Source: Flavobacteriaceae bacterium (GTDB lineage: Bacteria; Bacteroidota; Bacteroidia; Flavobacteriales; Flavobacteriaceae). From it: a DNA stretch of 36,688 bases. The DNA lies in assembly GCA_028281065.1 (NCBI GenBank), contig JANQKN010000089.1, forward strand, positions 1 through 36,688, in the 5' to 3' direction. The notes below the pieces were generated by a model. The model had not been told where the DNA came from, did not search any database, and was given only the letters and a program-made list of their open reading frames with translations. A program made the translations under genes and the position numbers. Of this stretch, positions 1 to 8,896 are shown piece after piece; positions within the stretch are counted from its first letter, which is position 1; the number at the start of each line of letters is the position of its first letter.

Positions 1-594
1 AACCAATACAAGGACTTCTTGGCCAATGAAACGGTAATCGCACCTTTCTATGGGGATGTACAATTATCGCAAACATTACCAGGAACTTCTACACCACTAG
101 CAGTTGCTGCTATTGCCAATGGGGATTTCCAAGTATACCAAACCTATACCAACTCTGATGCCGACGTGAACTCTTACGGAGGTGCGATTGGAGTTAGCAC
201 CAAGATATTAGATAAGTTCGATTTGGGAGCCAATTATACCTATGCCAAATTGGATTTTGATACCGATGCCAATCCAGATTTCAGAACCAACTTTAACACA
301 CCAGAGCATAAAGTAAAAGCTACTTTTGGTAGTACGCAGTTGATCAAGAATTTTGGTTTCAACGTAGCTTGGAGATGGAGTGACAACTATTTCTGGGAAG
401 CTTCCTTTGGAGACGGGGACGTACCTGCCTTCCATGTATTGGATGCTCAGATCAATCTAAAAGTGCCTAAGTTCTTTAAGTCTACCTTTAAAGTAGGGGC
501 GACTAATATTTTACAGGATGAGTATTTCACAGCATTTGGTACCGGTTTAATCGGATCTCAATACTATGTGTCCTGGACCATAAATAACCTATAA
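1..594 (+). CDS. TonB-dependent receptor, C-terminal part (5' end outside window)
   Basis: The reading frame is open from base 1, so the gene starts upstream; the last 197 codons are present. The protein is rich in alternating aromatic and polar residues typical of outer-membrane beta strands (for example NYTYAKLDF, FNVAWRWSDNYFW, QYYVSWTINNL). The segment VGATNILQDEYF is the usual penultimate strand and loop of TonB-dependent receptors, where 'N-L-D-Y' type motifs are common. Such receptors import large ligands through the outer membrane using TonB energy; the substrate cannot be told because the plug is missing. It sits 19 bp before an SGNH lipoprotein gene, a pairing that recurs in flavobacteria and suggests a joint uptake or processing role (inference). 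Confidence 0.85.
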   Translation, partial: NQYKDFLANETVIAPFYGDVQLSQTLPGTSTPLAVAAIANGDFQVYQTYTNSDADVNSYGGAIGVSTKILDKFDLGANYTYAKLDFDTDANPDFRTNFNTPEHKVKATFGSTQLIKNFGFNVAWRWSDNYFWEASFGDGDVPAFHVLDAQINLKVPKFFKSTFKVGATNILQDEYFTAFGTGLIGSQYYVSWTINNL

Positions 595-613
595 AAACAC
601 AAACGATATTATT

Positions 614-2191
614 ATGAAAACTAAATATATATGGTTATTGTTGCTTTTAGTGGCTTTTACTGCCTGTGAGAGTGATGATGATACGACTACCGAGGAACCG
701 ACAGTACCCCTAACAGCGGGATCAGCAGATTTTTCAAACTATGTATCCGTTGGGGCTTCCTTTACAGCTGGATTCGCCGATGGAGCACTTTTTATAGCCA
801 GTCAAGGAAACTCATTCCCTAGCATCCTTTCCCAGCAATTTGCAGCGATAGGAGGAGGGGAATTTACACAGCCTCTTATGAGTGATAATGTGGGTGGACT
901 GCTTTTGGGAGGGCAGCAAATTGCCAACCCAAGACTGTTCTTTAACGGAGCAGGACCCGCAGTGCTGGATGGCACACCTACGACCGAGGTTAGCTCTGTT
1001 TTAAGTGGACCTTTTAATAATGTAGGAGTACCTGGAGCCAAAAGTTTCCATGTTTTGGCCAATGGGTATGGTAATGTAGGAGGGGTAGCCACTGGGCAAG
1101 CCAATCCATACTATGCAAGAATGGCGTCCAATCCCAATGCTTCCATGTTGGAAGATGCATTGGCGCAAAGTCCTACCTTCTTTACTTTATCGGAAATGGG
1201 AGGTAATGATGTGCTAAGCTTTGCTACTACTGGAGGATCAGGGGTAGATCAGACCGGAAACTTGGATCCAACAACATACGGTCCTAATGATATTACCGAT
1301 CCTACTGTATTCGCAAATACCATGAGTGCAGTACTGGGTGCGTTAACAGCTTCTGGGGCAAAAGGCGTAGTAACCAATGTGCCTTATGTAACCAGTTTGC
1401 CTTACTTTACAACGGTTCCTTATGCACCATTGGATCCTACGAATCCAGATTTTGGACCTCAAATTCCACTGCTTAATGCAAGTTATGAGCCCCTTAACCA
1501 AGCATTTGAATTCTTGGGGGTTCCAGAACGTTCTGTAGTGTTTTCAGAAACAGCGGCAAGTCCGATTGTAATCCATGACGAGTCCCTAACGGATATATCG
1601 TTTCAATTGGCAGGAGTGCTTCAAGCTGGAGGATTGGATCCTGTAACTGCAGGGTTGCTAGGTGCTCAGTATGGGCAATCTAGACAGGCAAATGAAAATG
1701 ATCTTGTTGTATTACCAAGTTCTACGGTAATTGCCACCTTAAACGAAGAATATTTCAACGAATTGTTGGCTTTGGGTGTTCCAGCAGAAACAGCGGGCCA
1801 ATTGTCGGTTAACGGACTTACCTACCCTATGAGGGATCAATGGGTGTTAACGGCTACGGAAACCCAGGCGGTTATTGCGGCTACCGATAGCTATAATGCT
1901 TCCATTACCTCTATTGCTTCCAGTAATGGAGTAGGTTTGGTAGACCTTAACGGTATATTACAGCAAGCATCTACCACGGGTATCGTTTTCGACGACTTTA
2001 CCATGACCACCGATTTGGTTTTTGGAGGTTTGGTTAGTTTAGATGGAATACACCTTACGGCTAGGGGATATGCCCTTATGGCCAATAAATTCTTAGAAGT
2101 TATAGATGCCACCTATGGTTCCAACTTCGTGGAAGCGGGACAAGTTGCCAAGGCAAATAATTATGTGGTTTCCTACCCAGAATCCCTATAA
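614..2191 (+). CDS. SGNH/GDSL-family hydrolase lipoprotein
   Basis: This 525-aa protein has a type II signal peptide with lipobox ending at Cys18, followed by ESDDD. In Flavobacterium an S-(D/E)-rich stretch after the lipid Cys acts as a surface-export signal, so a cell-surface location is likely. SGNH blocks are visible: block I YVSVGASFTAGFADG with candidate nucleophile Ser49, block III as GGND in LSEMGGNDVLSFA, and block V DGIHLTARGYA carrying the Asp-x-x-His pair near the C-terminus. The family hydrolyses esters of lipids or acetylated sugars; the substrate here is unknown. The gene follows the receptor gene by 19 bp and ends before a clear terminator, so the two probably form an operon. 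Confidence 0.85.
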   Translation: MKTKYIWLLLLLVAFTACESDDDTTTEEPTVPLTAGSADFSNYVSVGASFTAGFADGALFIASQGNSFPSILSQQFAAIGGGEFTQPLMSDNVGGLLLGGQQIANPRLFFNGAGPAVLDGTPTTEVSSVLSGPFNNVGVPGAKSFHVLANGYGNVGGVATGQANPYYARMASNPNASMLEDALAQSPTFFTLSEMGGNDVLSFATTGGSGVDQTGNLDPTTYGPNDITDPTVFANTMSAVLGALTASGAKGVVTNVPYVTSLPYFTTVPYAPLDPTNPDFGPQIPLLNASYEPLNQAFEFLGVPERSVVFSETAASPIVIHDESLTDISFQLAGVLQAGGLDPVTAGLLGAQYGQSRQANENDLVVLPSSTVIATLNEEYFNELLALGVPAETAGQLSVNGLTYPMRDQWVLTATETQAVIAATDSYNASITSIASSNGVGLVDLNGILQQASTTGIVFDDFTMTTDLVFGGLVSLDGIHLTARGYALMANKFLEVIDATYGSNFVEAGQVAKANNYVVSYPESL

Positions 2192-2220
2192 CATTTTATA
2201 ATACAAGACTTTCATATACA

Positions 2221-2250
2221 GAGGCCGTTCTAAGCGAACGGTCTCTTTTC
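2221..2250 (+). terminator. Rho-independent terminator after SGNH gene
   Basis: A 10-bp stem GAGGCCGTTC / GAACGGTCTC with a 5-nt loop (TAAGC) is followed by TTTTC. It lies 30 bp past the SGNH stop and closes the receptor-SGNH transcript. Confidence 0.8.
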
Positions 2251-2277
2251 TTATATTTACAGGAAACATAAGAAGAT

Positions 2278-2622
2278 ATGAAAACCCTAATCAAAATCCT
2301 CCTCACGGCTGTTGCCGTAATGATCCTTGCCTATGTACTCCCCGGCGTAGGTGTGGAAAGTTACCTGTCTGCAGTAATCGTGGCTGTAGTACTAGGGCTC
2401 CTAAGAGCCATCGTAAAGCCAATTCTGGTAGTGCTTACCCTTCCCATCACTATTGTAACCCTCGGGTTATTTTTGTTGGTGATTAATGCCATAGTGGTAT
2501 TGATAGCCGATTATTTTATTTCCGGTTTTACGGTAGATGGAATCCTTTGGGCACTGATCTTTAGTTTGTTGCTGTCTTTCTTGCAGTCCATACTCTATTC
2601 TATGTTCGAAAAAGAAAAATAA
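2278..2622 (+). CDS. Phage holin family protein (PF04020-like small membrane protein)
   Basis: This is a 114-aa, very hydrophobic protein with about four membrane segments (roughly residues 5-22, 30-52, 56-78 and 88-108). The central LRAIVKPILVVLTLPITIVTLG is characteristic of the Phage_holin_4_2 / YvlD-type family. The family name is historical: these are widespread bacterial inner-membrane proteins and there is no phage gene nearby, so a lysis role is not implied. It stands alone between a terminator (2221-2250) and the trigger-factor promoter (2649-2679). Exact function is unknown. Confidence 0.8.
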   Translation: MKTLIKILLTAVAVMILAYVLPGVGVESYLSAVIVAVVLGLLRAIVKPILVVLTLPITIVTLGLFLLVINAIVVLIADYFISGFTVDGILWALIFSLLLSFLQSILYSMFEKEK

Positions 2623-2648
2623 ACCCTTGAATTTCAGTTTTTAAAAGC

Positions 2649-2679
2649 TTGTCGACTTCTTGGAAAAGTTGTACTTTTG
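2649..2679 (+). promoter_or_regulatory. Bacteroidetes-type promoter of trigger factor
   Basis: TTG at 2649-2651, a 20-bp spacer and TACTTTTG at 2672-2679 match the -33/-7 consensus (TTG, about 20, TAnnTTTG) of Bacteroidetes housekeeping sigma exactly. Transcription should begin just after 2680, which rules out the in-frame TTG at 2677 as a start and supports ATG 2719. Confidence 0.8.
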
Positions 2680-2718
2680 CACCCTCTAAAAAGAAGAGGT
2701 CAAAATTTTTCAAGACGT

Positions 2719-4038
2719 ATGAACATTACAAAAACAGAGATCGATAGCTTAAATGCGGTGATCACCGTGGAAATTTCGAAAGAGGACTATTCAGAAAAGG
2801 TGGATAATGTCCTTAACAACTACCGAAAAAATGCTAACATTCCCGGTTTCAGAAAAGGATTTGTGCCTATGGGAATGGTTCGCAAGCAATACGGAAAAGC
2901 CGTTTTGGTAGAAGAAGTGAACAAATTGCTTCAAGAAAATCTACACAAGTACCTGACCGAAGAAAAATTGGACGTTTTGGGGAACCCACTTCCTAAAAAC
3001 GAAGCCGACATCGATTGGGATGCTGGTGATTTCGCTTTCGAATTCGAATTGGGATTGGCTCCCGCGTTCGATGTGGACGTAAAAAAGAAAGCCGTTACCC
3101 AATACAAAGTGGTAGCCGATGACGAAATGATCAACAACCAAGTAAAGACCATCCGTAAGCAGTATGGGAAGTTGATCTCCAAAGACGAAGTGGCGAAAGA
3201 CGATGAAATTACAGGGACTTTTGTTTCTGAAGAAAAAGAAATAGAAAGCAAGACTACTTTCGACACCGACGTTATCAAAGGGAAAAGACAACTTAACGCT
3301 TTGGTAGGTGCCAAAGTTGGTGATGAGGTTACCTTAAAAACCAAGGGATTGTTTAAGGATGACCATGACAACCAAAAGTTCTTGGGTGTTTCCCACGACG
3401 ATGCCCACGGGTTGGATATTGAAGTTACCTTGAAGATCGAAGAAGTAAACACCCGTGAATTGGCTGAATTGAACCAAGAATTGTTCGATAAGCTATTTGG
3501 GGAAGGTGTGGTTACTTCCGAAGACCAATTGAAAGAAAAAATAAAGGAAGACGCCGAACGCCAGTTCGAGCAGCAGAGCGATCAGAAATTATTGAACGAT
3601 GTGGTTGATTCTTTAATTGAAAATACCAAATTCGACTTGCCTTCTGACTTCCTAACCCGTTGGATTCAGGTTTCTGGAGAGAAACAACTAACCGATGATG
3701 AAGCGAAGGCAGAATTCGAAAGAAGTGAAAAAGGACTCCGTTACCAGTTGATTGAAGGGAAACTTCGTGCCGAAAACAACCTTCAGGTTACTTTTGAAGA
3801 GCTGAAGGAGTATTCCTCCAATATGATCAAGGCGCAAATGGCACAGTTTGGCCAGATGAACCCTACCGAAGAAGAAATAGAGGGTATCGTAGCACGTATT
3901 ATGGGGAACCAGGATGAAGTAAATCGTTTGTCAGAGCAGTTGAATACCAATAAAATGCTTCAGTTTTTTAAGGAAAACGCAAAATTGAAGACTAAGGAAG
4001 TCACTTATGACAAATTCATTAAAGAAGCGTACGCATAA
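2719..4038 (+). CDS. tig: Trigger factor (ribosome-associated chaperone)
   Basis: This 439-aa protein binds the ribosome near the exit tunnel and shields nascent chains. The N-terminal domain carries the ribosome-docking signature NIPGFRKGFVP at about residues 40-50. A degenerate FKBP-like middle domain (about 150-245) is followed by a long helical C-terminal domain (for example EELKEYSSNMIKAQMAQFG), the arrangement seen in Bacteroidetes. The start at ATG 2719 is chosen because the frame's earlier TTG (2677) lies inside the -7 element of a strong promoter. It is followed by a terminator and then clpP-clpX, the classic tig-clpP-clpX order, although the terminator suggests clpPX can be expressed separately. 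Confidence 0.95.
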   Translation: MNITKTEIDSLNAVITVEISKEDYSEKVDNVLNNYRKNANIPGFRKGFVPMGMVRKQYGKAVLVEEVNKLLQENLHKYLTEEKLDVLGNPLPKNEADIDWDAGDFAFEFELGLAPAFDVDVKKKAVTQYKVVADDEMINNQVKTIRKQYGKLISKDEVAKDDEITGTFVSEEKEIESKTTFDTDVIKGKRQLNALVGAKVGDEVTLKTKGLFKDDHDNQKFLGVSHDDAHGLDIEVTLKIEEVNTRELAELNQELFDKLFGEGVVTSEDQLKEKIKEDAERQFEQQSDQKLLNDVVDSLIENTKFDLPSDFLTRWIQVSGEKQLTDDEAKAEFERSEKGLRYQLIEGKLRAENNLQVTFEELKEYSSNMIKAQMAQFGQMNPTEEEIEGIVARIMGNQDEVNRLSEQLNTNKMLQFFKENAKLKTKEVTYDKFIKEAYA

Positions 4039-4065
4039 TTCAGCGATAAAATAGTTATCTTTAAG

Positions 4066-4095
4066 GCGTTGAATGGAGTACATTCAACGCTTTTT
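4066..4095 (+). terminator. Rho-independent terminator after tig
   Basis: A perfect 10-bp stem GCGTTGAATG / CATTCAACGC with loop GAGTA is followed by TTTTT. It lies 27 bp after the tig stop and 26 bp before clpP. Confidence 0.85.
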
Positions 4096-4121
4096 GTTTT
4101 AGAAAAATCGATTCAAATTAT

Positions 4122-4796
4122 ATGAACTACGGAAAAGAGTTTAAAGACTTTGCAATTAAAGACCAAGGGATTAGCAGCACCTACTACGATCAAATGATCA
4201 GCAGCATGTATCCTGTGGGATTAACCCCCAATATTATTGAAGAACGCCAGATGAACATCGCTATTTTCGATGTATTCTCAAGGCTAATGATGGATAGGAT
4301 CATCTTTTTGGGCACTGGTATTAACGACCAAGTGGCCAATATTGTTCAAGCACAATTGCTGTTTTTGGAGAGTGTAGATGCTTCCAAAGACATTCAAATA
4401 TATATCAACTCCCCAGGAGGAAGCGTATATGCCGGTTTGGGGATTTACGATACCATGCAATTTATTAAGCCCGATGTAGCTACCATCTGTACAGGGATGG
4501 CGGCCAGTATGGCAGCAGTGCTGTTATGCGCTGGGCAAAAAGGAAAACGAAGCGGTTTACCGCACTCCAGGGTTATGATTCACCAGCCCTTGGGAGGAGC
4601 TCAGGGACAGGCTAGTGATATCGAAATTACAGCTCGGGAAATTTTAACCCTCAAGGATGAGCTGTACCAGATTATAGCAAAGCACAGTGGACAGACCTTT
4701 GAGAAGGTATATGAAGACAGTGACAGGGATTACTGGATGAAGGCAGACAAAGCCTTGGAATATGGAATGATAGACGAAATATTGTCTAGAGGATAA
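4122..4796 (+). CDS. clpP: ATP-dependent Clp protease proteolytic subunit
   Basis: This 224-aa serine peptidase forms the tetradecameric chamber that degrades proteins fed in by ClpX or ClpA/C. The catalytic triad is visible: Ser129 in GMAASMAAV, His154 in VMIHQPLGG and Asp203 in SDRDYWM. The oxyanion/strand motif [11 protein letters not shown] lies at about residues 95-105. The N-terminal extension of about 30 residues before the core is normal for unprocessed ClpP. clpX follows after 23 bp, so the two are almost certainly co-transcribed. Confidence 0.97.
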   Translation: MNYGKEFKDFAIKDQGISSTYYDQMISSMYPVGLTPNIIEERQMNIAIFDVFSRLMMDRIIFLGTGINDQVANIVQAQLLFLESVDASKDIQIYINSPGGSVYAGLGIYDTMQFIKPDVATICTGMAASMAAVLLCAGQKGKRSGLPHSRVMIHQPLGGAQGQASDIEITAREILTLKDELYQIIAKHSGQTFEKVYEDSDRDYWMKADKALEYGMIDEILSRG

Positions 4797-4819
4797 CACA
4801 CCCCTAAAAGTGTAAGGTT

Positions 4820-6052
4820 ATGGCAAAAGAAGATTTAGAATGTTCGTTTTGTGGTCGTAAAAAAGCCGAAACCAATTTATTGATTGCCGGGCTCGATGCC
4901 CACATATGCGATCGTTGTATAGAGCAAGCTCACGGTATTGTGGTAGAAGAAGCATTGCACTCTACCAATACAGAACTCACGAAGGAGATGATGTTGAAGA
5001 AGCCAAAAGCCATTAAGGAGTTTTTGGACGATTACATCATTGGGCAGGAATACACTAAAAAAGTAATGTCCGTTGCAGTATACAATCACTACAAACGTTT
5101 GTTGCAACCCAAGAGCGAGGACGATATAGAAATCCAAAAAAGTAATATCGTAATCGTTGGGCAAACCGGTACAGGTAAGACTCTTATGGCAAAAACAGTT
5201 GCCCGCATGCTCAATGTTCCTTTGGCCATTGTCGACGCTACGGTGCTTACCGAAGCGGGTTATGTTGGGGAAGATGTGGAAAGTATCCTAACCCGTTTGT
5301 TGCAAGCGGCCGACTACAATGTGGAAAAGGCGCAGAACGGAATTGTATTTATCGATGAGATCGACAAAATTGCCCGTAAGAGCGATAACCCGTCCATTAC
5401 AAGGGATGTAAGCGGGGAAGGGGTTCAGCAGGCCTTACTGAAGTTATTGGAAGGGACTGTGGTAAACGTACCGCCCAAAGGAGGTAGGAAACACCCCGAC
5501 CAAAAATTCATAGAAGTAAATACCGAGAACATCCTGTTTATTGCAGGAGGTGCTTTCGATGGTATTGAAAGGCATATCTCCAAACGGTTGAACATGCAAG
5601 CGGTTGGATTTAGTGCTTCCAAGACGGAAGATGGAATGGAGCGTGATAACCTACTCAAGTATATCATTCCGAAAGACCTGAAGGATTTTGGGCTTATTCC
5701 CGAGATCATAGGGAGGCTTCCGGTGCTTACCTATATGAATCCGTTGGATAAGGGGACACTTAGAGCCATTTTAACCGAGCCTAAGAACGCCATTATAAAA
5801 CAGTACAAAAAGCTCTTTGAGATGGACGATATCGACTTTGTCATCACCGAGGAAGCGCTGGATTTTATAGTAACCCAAGCTATCGAGTATAAATTGGGAG
5901 CAAGGGGATTGCGTTCCTTGTGTGAGGCCGTGCTTACCGATGCCATGTACGAATTGCCCAGCACCAACGATAAAAAACTGCATGTAACCAAAGAATATGC
6001 AGAAGAGAAACTCAATAAATCGACCATTAAGAAATTAAAGGCGGTTTCCTAA
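4820..6052 (+). CDS. clpX: Clp protease ATP-binding subunit ClpX
   Basis: This 410-aa AAA+ unfoldase recognises tagged substrates and threads them into ClpP. An N-terminal C4 zinc-binding domain uses Cys8, Cys11, Cys30 and Cys33. The AAA+ module has Walker A GQTGTGKT (114-121), the pore loop GYVG (147-150) and Walker B IVFIDE (175-180). The sensor region and the C-terminal small domain ([16 protein letters not shown]) are intact. It has normal length and is cotranscribed with clpP. Confidence 0.97.
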   Translation: MAKEDLECSFCGRKKAETNLLIAGLDAHICDRCIEQAHGIVVEEALHSTNTELTKEMMLKKPKAIKEFLDDYIIGQEYTKKVMSVAVYNHYKRLLQPKSEDDIEIQKSNIVIVGQTGTGKTLMAKTVARMLNVPLAIVDATVLTEAGYVGEDVESILTRLLQAADYNVEKAQNGIVFIDEIDKIARKSDNPSITRDVSGEGVQQALLKLLEGTVVNVPPKGGRKHPDQKFIEVNTENILFIAGGAFDGIERHISKRLNMQAVGFSASKTEDGMERDNLLKYIIPKDLKDFGLIPEIIGRLPVLTYMNPLDKGTLRAILTEPKNAIIKQYKKLFEMDDIDFVITEEALDFIVTQAIEYKLGARGLRSLCEAVLTDAMYELPSTNDKKLHVTKEYAEEKLNKSTIKKLKAVS

Positions 6053-6076
6053 GATTTTCAAGAAGAACGTTACAAT

Positions 6077-6114
6077 AAAAAAGCCTCTAGATCTATGATC
6101 TACGAGGCTTTTTT
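6077..6114. terminator. Bidirectional terminator between clpX and small lipoprotein gene
   Basis: AAAAAAGCCTC (6077-6087) pairs with GAGGCTTTTTT (6104-6114), and TAGATC/GATCTA extends the stem inward, leaving a 3-nt loop. A-runs and T-runs flank it on both strands, so it can end clpX on the + strand and the convergent lipoprotein gene on the - strand. Confidence 0.85.
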
Positions 6115-6147
6115 CACTTAAACTTAACCTAAATAGTTCGTATTCTT

Positions 6148-6342
6148 TTAAGGAGTTACCAATAAAGTCTTGCGCTTTTTGTTGGCAATTTTTTGCATCA
6201 TTAACTCCTTTTTGCTCTTTAAGGTGTATCCAGACACCGCTTCGTTTTGGTTCACTTTCATGGGTGCGGCACAAGAGGTTAAAGAACCCGATGCAACCAT
6301 TATCATCAATGCGGTGATTCCTATGTATTTTATAATTTTCAT
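6148..6342 (-). CDS. Small lipoprotein of unknown function (64 aa)
   Basis: The protein starts with a basic N-region, a hydrophobic core and a lipobox SLTSC with the lipid Cys at residue 24. The mature part is only about 40 residues and Lys-rich at the end (KSKKELMMQKIANKKRKT). No family is recognised. A good promoter lies 27 bp upstream (6369-6399) and the bidirectional terminator 6077-6114 lies downstream, making a complete single-gene unit. The longer open frame on the opposite strand is judged a shadow because it lacks these signals. Confidence 0.7.
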   Translation of the reverse strand: MKIIKYIGITALMIMVASGSLTSCAAPMKVNQNEAVSGYTLKSKKELMMQKIANKKRKTLLVTP

Positions 6343-6368
6343 TACAGCCCCAATTGTAATTTATGCTT

Positions 6369-6399
6369 CAAACCTACTAGGTAAGAAAAATACTACCAA
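6369..6399 (-). promoter_or_regulatory. Promoter of the 64-aa lipoprotein gene
   Basis: On the minus strand, TTG (6399-6397) is separated by 20 bp from TAGGTTTG (6376-6369), an exact TAnnTTTG element. It is positioned 26 bp upstream of the ATG at 6342. Confidence 0.65.
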
Positions 6400-6423
6400 A
6401 ACTTTTGGATGAATATGTAGGAA

Positions 6424-6467
6424 AATTCGTTAAAGTGCACGATAAAACAAAGAATTCGATAAAGTGC
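6424..6467. repeat. Short direct repeat upstream of the lipoprotein promoter
   Basis: AATTCGTTAAAGTGC (6424-6438) recurs as AATTCGATAAAGTGC (6453-6467), 14 of 15 bases identical and 29 bp apart. It lies just upstream of the minus-strand promoter and could be a regulator site; otherwise it is chance in AT-rich DNA. Confidence 0.4.
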
Positions 6468-6538
6468 TGCATATCATCGATTTACAACATCTCTTTGGTC
6501 GATTTAATTTACCTTTTATCGGCTTTTATAATGGAGGG

Positions 6539-8053
6539 TTACTTGTTCAAGTTGAGGAGTTCTTCCAGATAATCCCGAGTATTGGAAAGTCTGGGGACCT
6601 TATGCTGACCCCCTAATTTGTCTTTTTCCTTCAACCAATCATAGAAAAGACGTTCGCGCCCGCAATGTATTTTAGGTGCATTGAGAGTGGTGTTGTTATA
6701 CCTTTTGGCTTCGTAGTCGCTGTTTACTTCCTGTAAAGCCCTGTCTAACAAATCTGTAAACTCTACGACATCTTTTGGAGGGGTTTTAAACTCGATGACC
6801 CATTCATGCGCGCCTTTGTCCCTCCCATTCATAAAAATAGGGGCAGCCGTGTAGTCTACAATCTCCGATTGGGTTAACTGCATGGTTTTCTTTAAGGCGG
6901 CTTCTGCATTTTCTATAATGAGTTCCTCACCAAAAGCATTAATGTGGTGCTTGGTTCTCCCCGTCACCTTTATCCTGTATGGGTTGATGGAGGTAAACCG
7001 TACCGTATCCCCAATCTTGTAGCGCCAAAGCCCTGCGTTGGTGGTGATAACAATGGCGTAGTTTTTCCCTACTTCTACCTCGGATAAAGGAATAATCTTC
7101 TCTTGGGCCGTTCCGTAGGAATCCATAGGGATAAATTCATAGAAAATTCCATAATCCAGCATTAACAGTAATTCCTTATTGGCATTCTGATCCTGGATGG
7201 CAAAGAAGCCTTCGGAAGCATTGTAAATTTCATAATACCTAAAGTCCTCCCTAGGGAACAAACGGTTGTACTGGTCTATGTAGGGATCGAAACTCACCCC
7301 GCCATGAAAGTATACTTCCAAATTGGGCCAAATCTCGAAAATGTGTTCCTTGCCTGTGGTTTCCAAAACGTTGTTAAGCAACACCAGCATCCAAGAAGGA
7401 ACCCCAGCCAAACTTGTTACGTTTTCTTTTATGGTTTCGTCCACAATGGCTTGCATCTTAGTCTCCCAATCGCCCATGAGTGAAATCTCACTGCTGGGTG
7501 TACTGCTAAACTCGGCCCAAAAAGGCATGTTGTCTATTAAAATGGCCGAAAGATCCCCAAAAGTGGTTCCGTTTTCCTTGTAAAGCTCCTTGCTTCCCCC
7601 CAAACGCAAGCCCTTGCCCACAAACAATTGTGCATCGGGATTGTTGTTTAGGTACATACAAAGCAGGTCCTTGCTGGCTGCATAATGGCAATCCTCCAAG
7701 GATTCTTCGCTTACTGGGATAAACTTGCTTTTAGCATTGGTGGTACCGCTGGATTTTGCAAACCATTTAATAGGTTTGGGCCAAAAAATATTGGTTTCCC
7801 CACAACGCGAACGCTCTATTTCACTTTCTATATCCTCGTATTGGGTGATGGGGATTCTATCTGCAAATTCGCGATAGGTTTTAATGGAGGCAAAATCATA
7901 TTTTTTTCCAATCTCGGTTCCCTTCGCCTGTTGCAATAGCGAATGCAATAATTCTTCCTGAACCTCGATGGGGTATTTCAGAAAAAGCTCGATTTGGTGA
8001 AAGCGCTTTTTCAAAAACCAAGAAGCAATGGAATTAACTAAGGGAATTGGCAT
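6539..8053 (-). CDS. GH3 family protein (acyl-adenylating, auxin-conjugase-like)
   Basis: This 504-aa protein resembles the GH3 fold of the ANL adenylating superfamily, which in plants joins amino acids to jasmonate or auxin. The ATP-binding motif is seen as KWFAKSSGTTNAKSKFIPVS at about residues 95-114, and later GH3-type blocks include YYEIYNASEGFFAIQD and GLWRYKIGDTVRFT. The N-terminal SIASWFLKKRFHQIELF is typical of the Bacteroidetes members. The biological acyl acceptor in bacteria is not known. It is a single gene, divergent from the DUF2797 gene with only 45 bp between starts. Confidence 0.85.
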   Translation of the reverse strand: MPIPLVNSIASWFLKKRFHQIELFLKYPIEVQEELLHSLLQQAKGTEIGKKYDFASIKTYREFADRIPITQYEDIESEIERSRCGETNIFWPKPIKWFAKSSGTTNAKSKFIPVSEESLEDCHYAASKDLLCMYLNNNPDAQLFVGKGLRLGGSKELYKENGTTFGDLSAILIDNMPFWAEFSSTPSSEISLMGDWETKMQAIVDETIKENVTSLAGVPSWMLVLLNNVLETTGKEHIFEIWPNLEVYFHGGVSFDPYIDQYNRLFPREDFRYYEIYNASEGFFAIQDQNANKELLLMLDYGIFYEFIPMDSYGTAQEKIIPLSEVEVGKNYAIVITTNAGLWRYKIGDTVRFTSINPYRIKVTGRTKHHINAFGEELIIENAEAALKKTMQLTQSEIVDYTAAPIFMNGRDKGAHEWVIEFKTPPKDVVEFTDLLDRALQEVNSDYEAKRYNNTTLNAPKIHCGRERLFYDWLKEKDKLGGQHKVPRLSNTRDYLEELLNLNK

Positions 8054-8098
8054 GATTTTGACCTATCTTTACAAAGTAAAAATAACAATTTTATAAGA

Positions 8099-8896
8099 AT
8101 GAGTTACGAAGGAGCCCTCACTAAAATGCAGACCGAAAATGGCAGTCCCATTCAGTATTATCTGGTATTCGAGAATGACTTTCTGAATATGAATCAGTTA
8201 ATCAACAAAAAGATCGACATAAGTTTTGTGGGTTTTGAATGCCTTAGCTGTAAACTGAACAAAAAAATCTACAGGCAAGGGTTCTGTTACGATTGTTTTT
8301 ACGCAGTTCCACAGGCTGCCGATTGGATCATACGGCCCGAATTGAGCAAGGCGCATTTAGGACAAGAGGATCGGGATTTGGAGTACGAGAAAAAAATGCA
8401 ATTGCAACCACACATTGTGTATTTGGCCAATAGTAGCAATGTAAAAGTGGGGGTTACCCGAAAGAGCCAAGTGCCTACCCGATGGATAGACCAAGGAGCA
8501 CATGAGGCCATCGAAATTGTAGAAGTTCCCAACCGTTATTTGGCAGGGATTACCGAAGTAGCACTTAAAGACCATGTAAGCGATAAAACGAACTGGCGTA
8601 AGATGCTTAAAAACGAAATAGAAGATGTAGATCTTTCCGAATGGAGATCCAAGCTGAAGGCTTTTGTGCCTGACGAAGTATCCGACTATTTTTTAGACCA
8701 GGGCGGCGAAACCCATCTGGAGTTTCCTGTGACGGGCTATCCCGAAAAACCCAAGAGCTTAAACTTGGACAGAACCCCAGAATATACAGGAGTGCTCAAA
8801 GGTATAAAAGGACAATACCTCATTTTTGAAGATGATACCGTGTTCAATGTGCGTGCCAACGAGGGCTATAAAATTTCCTTGTCTGTAAATGTGTAG
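8099..8896 (+). CDS. DUF2797 domain-containing protein
   Basis: This 265-aa protein has a probable zinc site made by CLSC and CYDC around residues 49-70. It then has the stretch PHIVYLANSSNVKVGVTRKSQ ... RWIDQGA, which resembles a GIY-YIG-like fold and is the hallmark of DUF2797. There is no signal peptide, so it is cytoplasmic. Function is unknown; nucleic-acid binding would be compatible with the Cys pairs and GIY-YIG-like core (inference). Its stop codon directly abuts the stop of the convergent LysE-type gene. Confidence 0.8.
   Translation: MSYEGALTKMQTENGSPIQYYLVFENDFLNMNQLINKKIDISFVGFECLSCKLNKKIYRQGFCYDCFYAVPQAADWIIRPELSKAHLGQEDRDLEYEKKMQLQPHIVYLANSSNVKVGVTRKSQVPTRWIDQGAHEAIEIVEVPNRYLAGITEVALKDHVSDKTNWRKMLKNEIEDVDLSEWRSKLKAFVPDEVSDYFLDQGGETHLEFPVTGYPEKPKSLNLDRTPEYTGVLKGIKGQYLIFEDDTVFNVRANEGYKISLSVNV

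Noticed and set aside
2278..2622. 'Phage holin family' protein as a sign of a prophage
   Set aside because: The family is common in bacterial chromosomes and no phage structural, lysis or integration gene is nearby.
6170..6412. 80-aa hydrophobic open frame on the plus strand
   Set aside because: It is antisense to a lipoprotein gene that has its own promoter, lipobox and terminator; the hydrophobicity mirrors the opposite frame.
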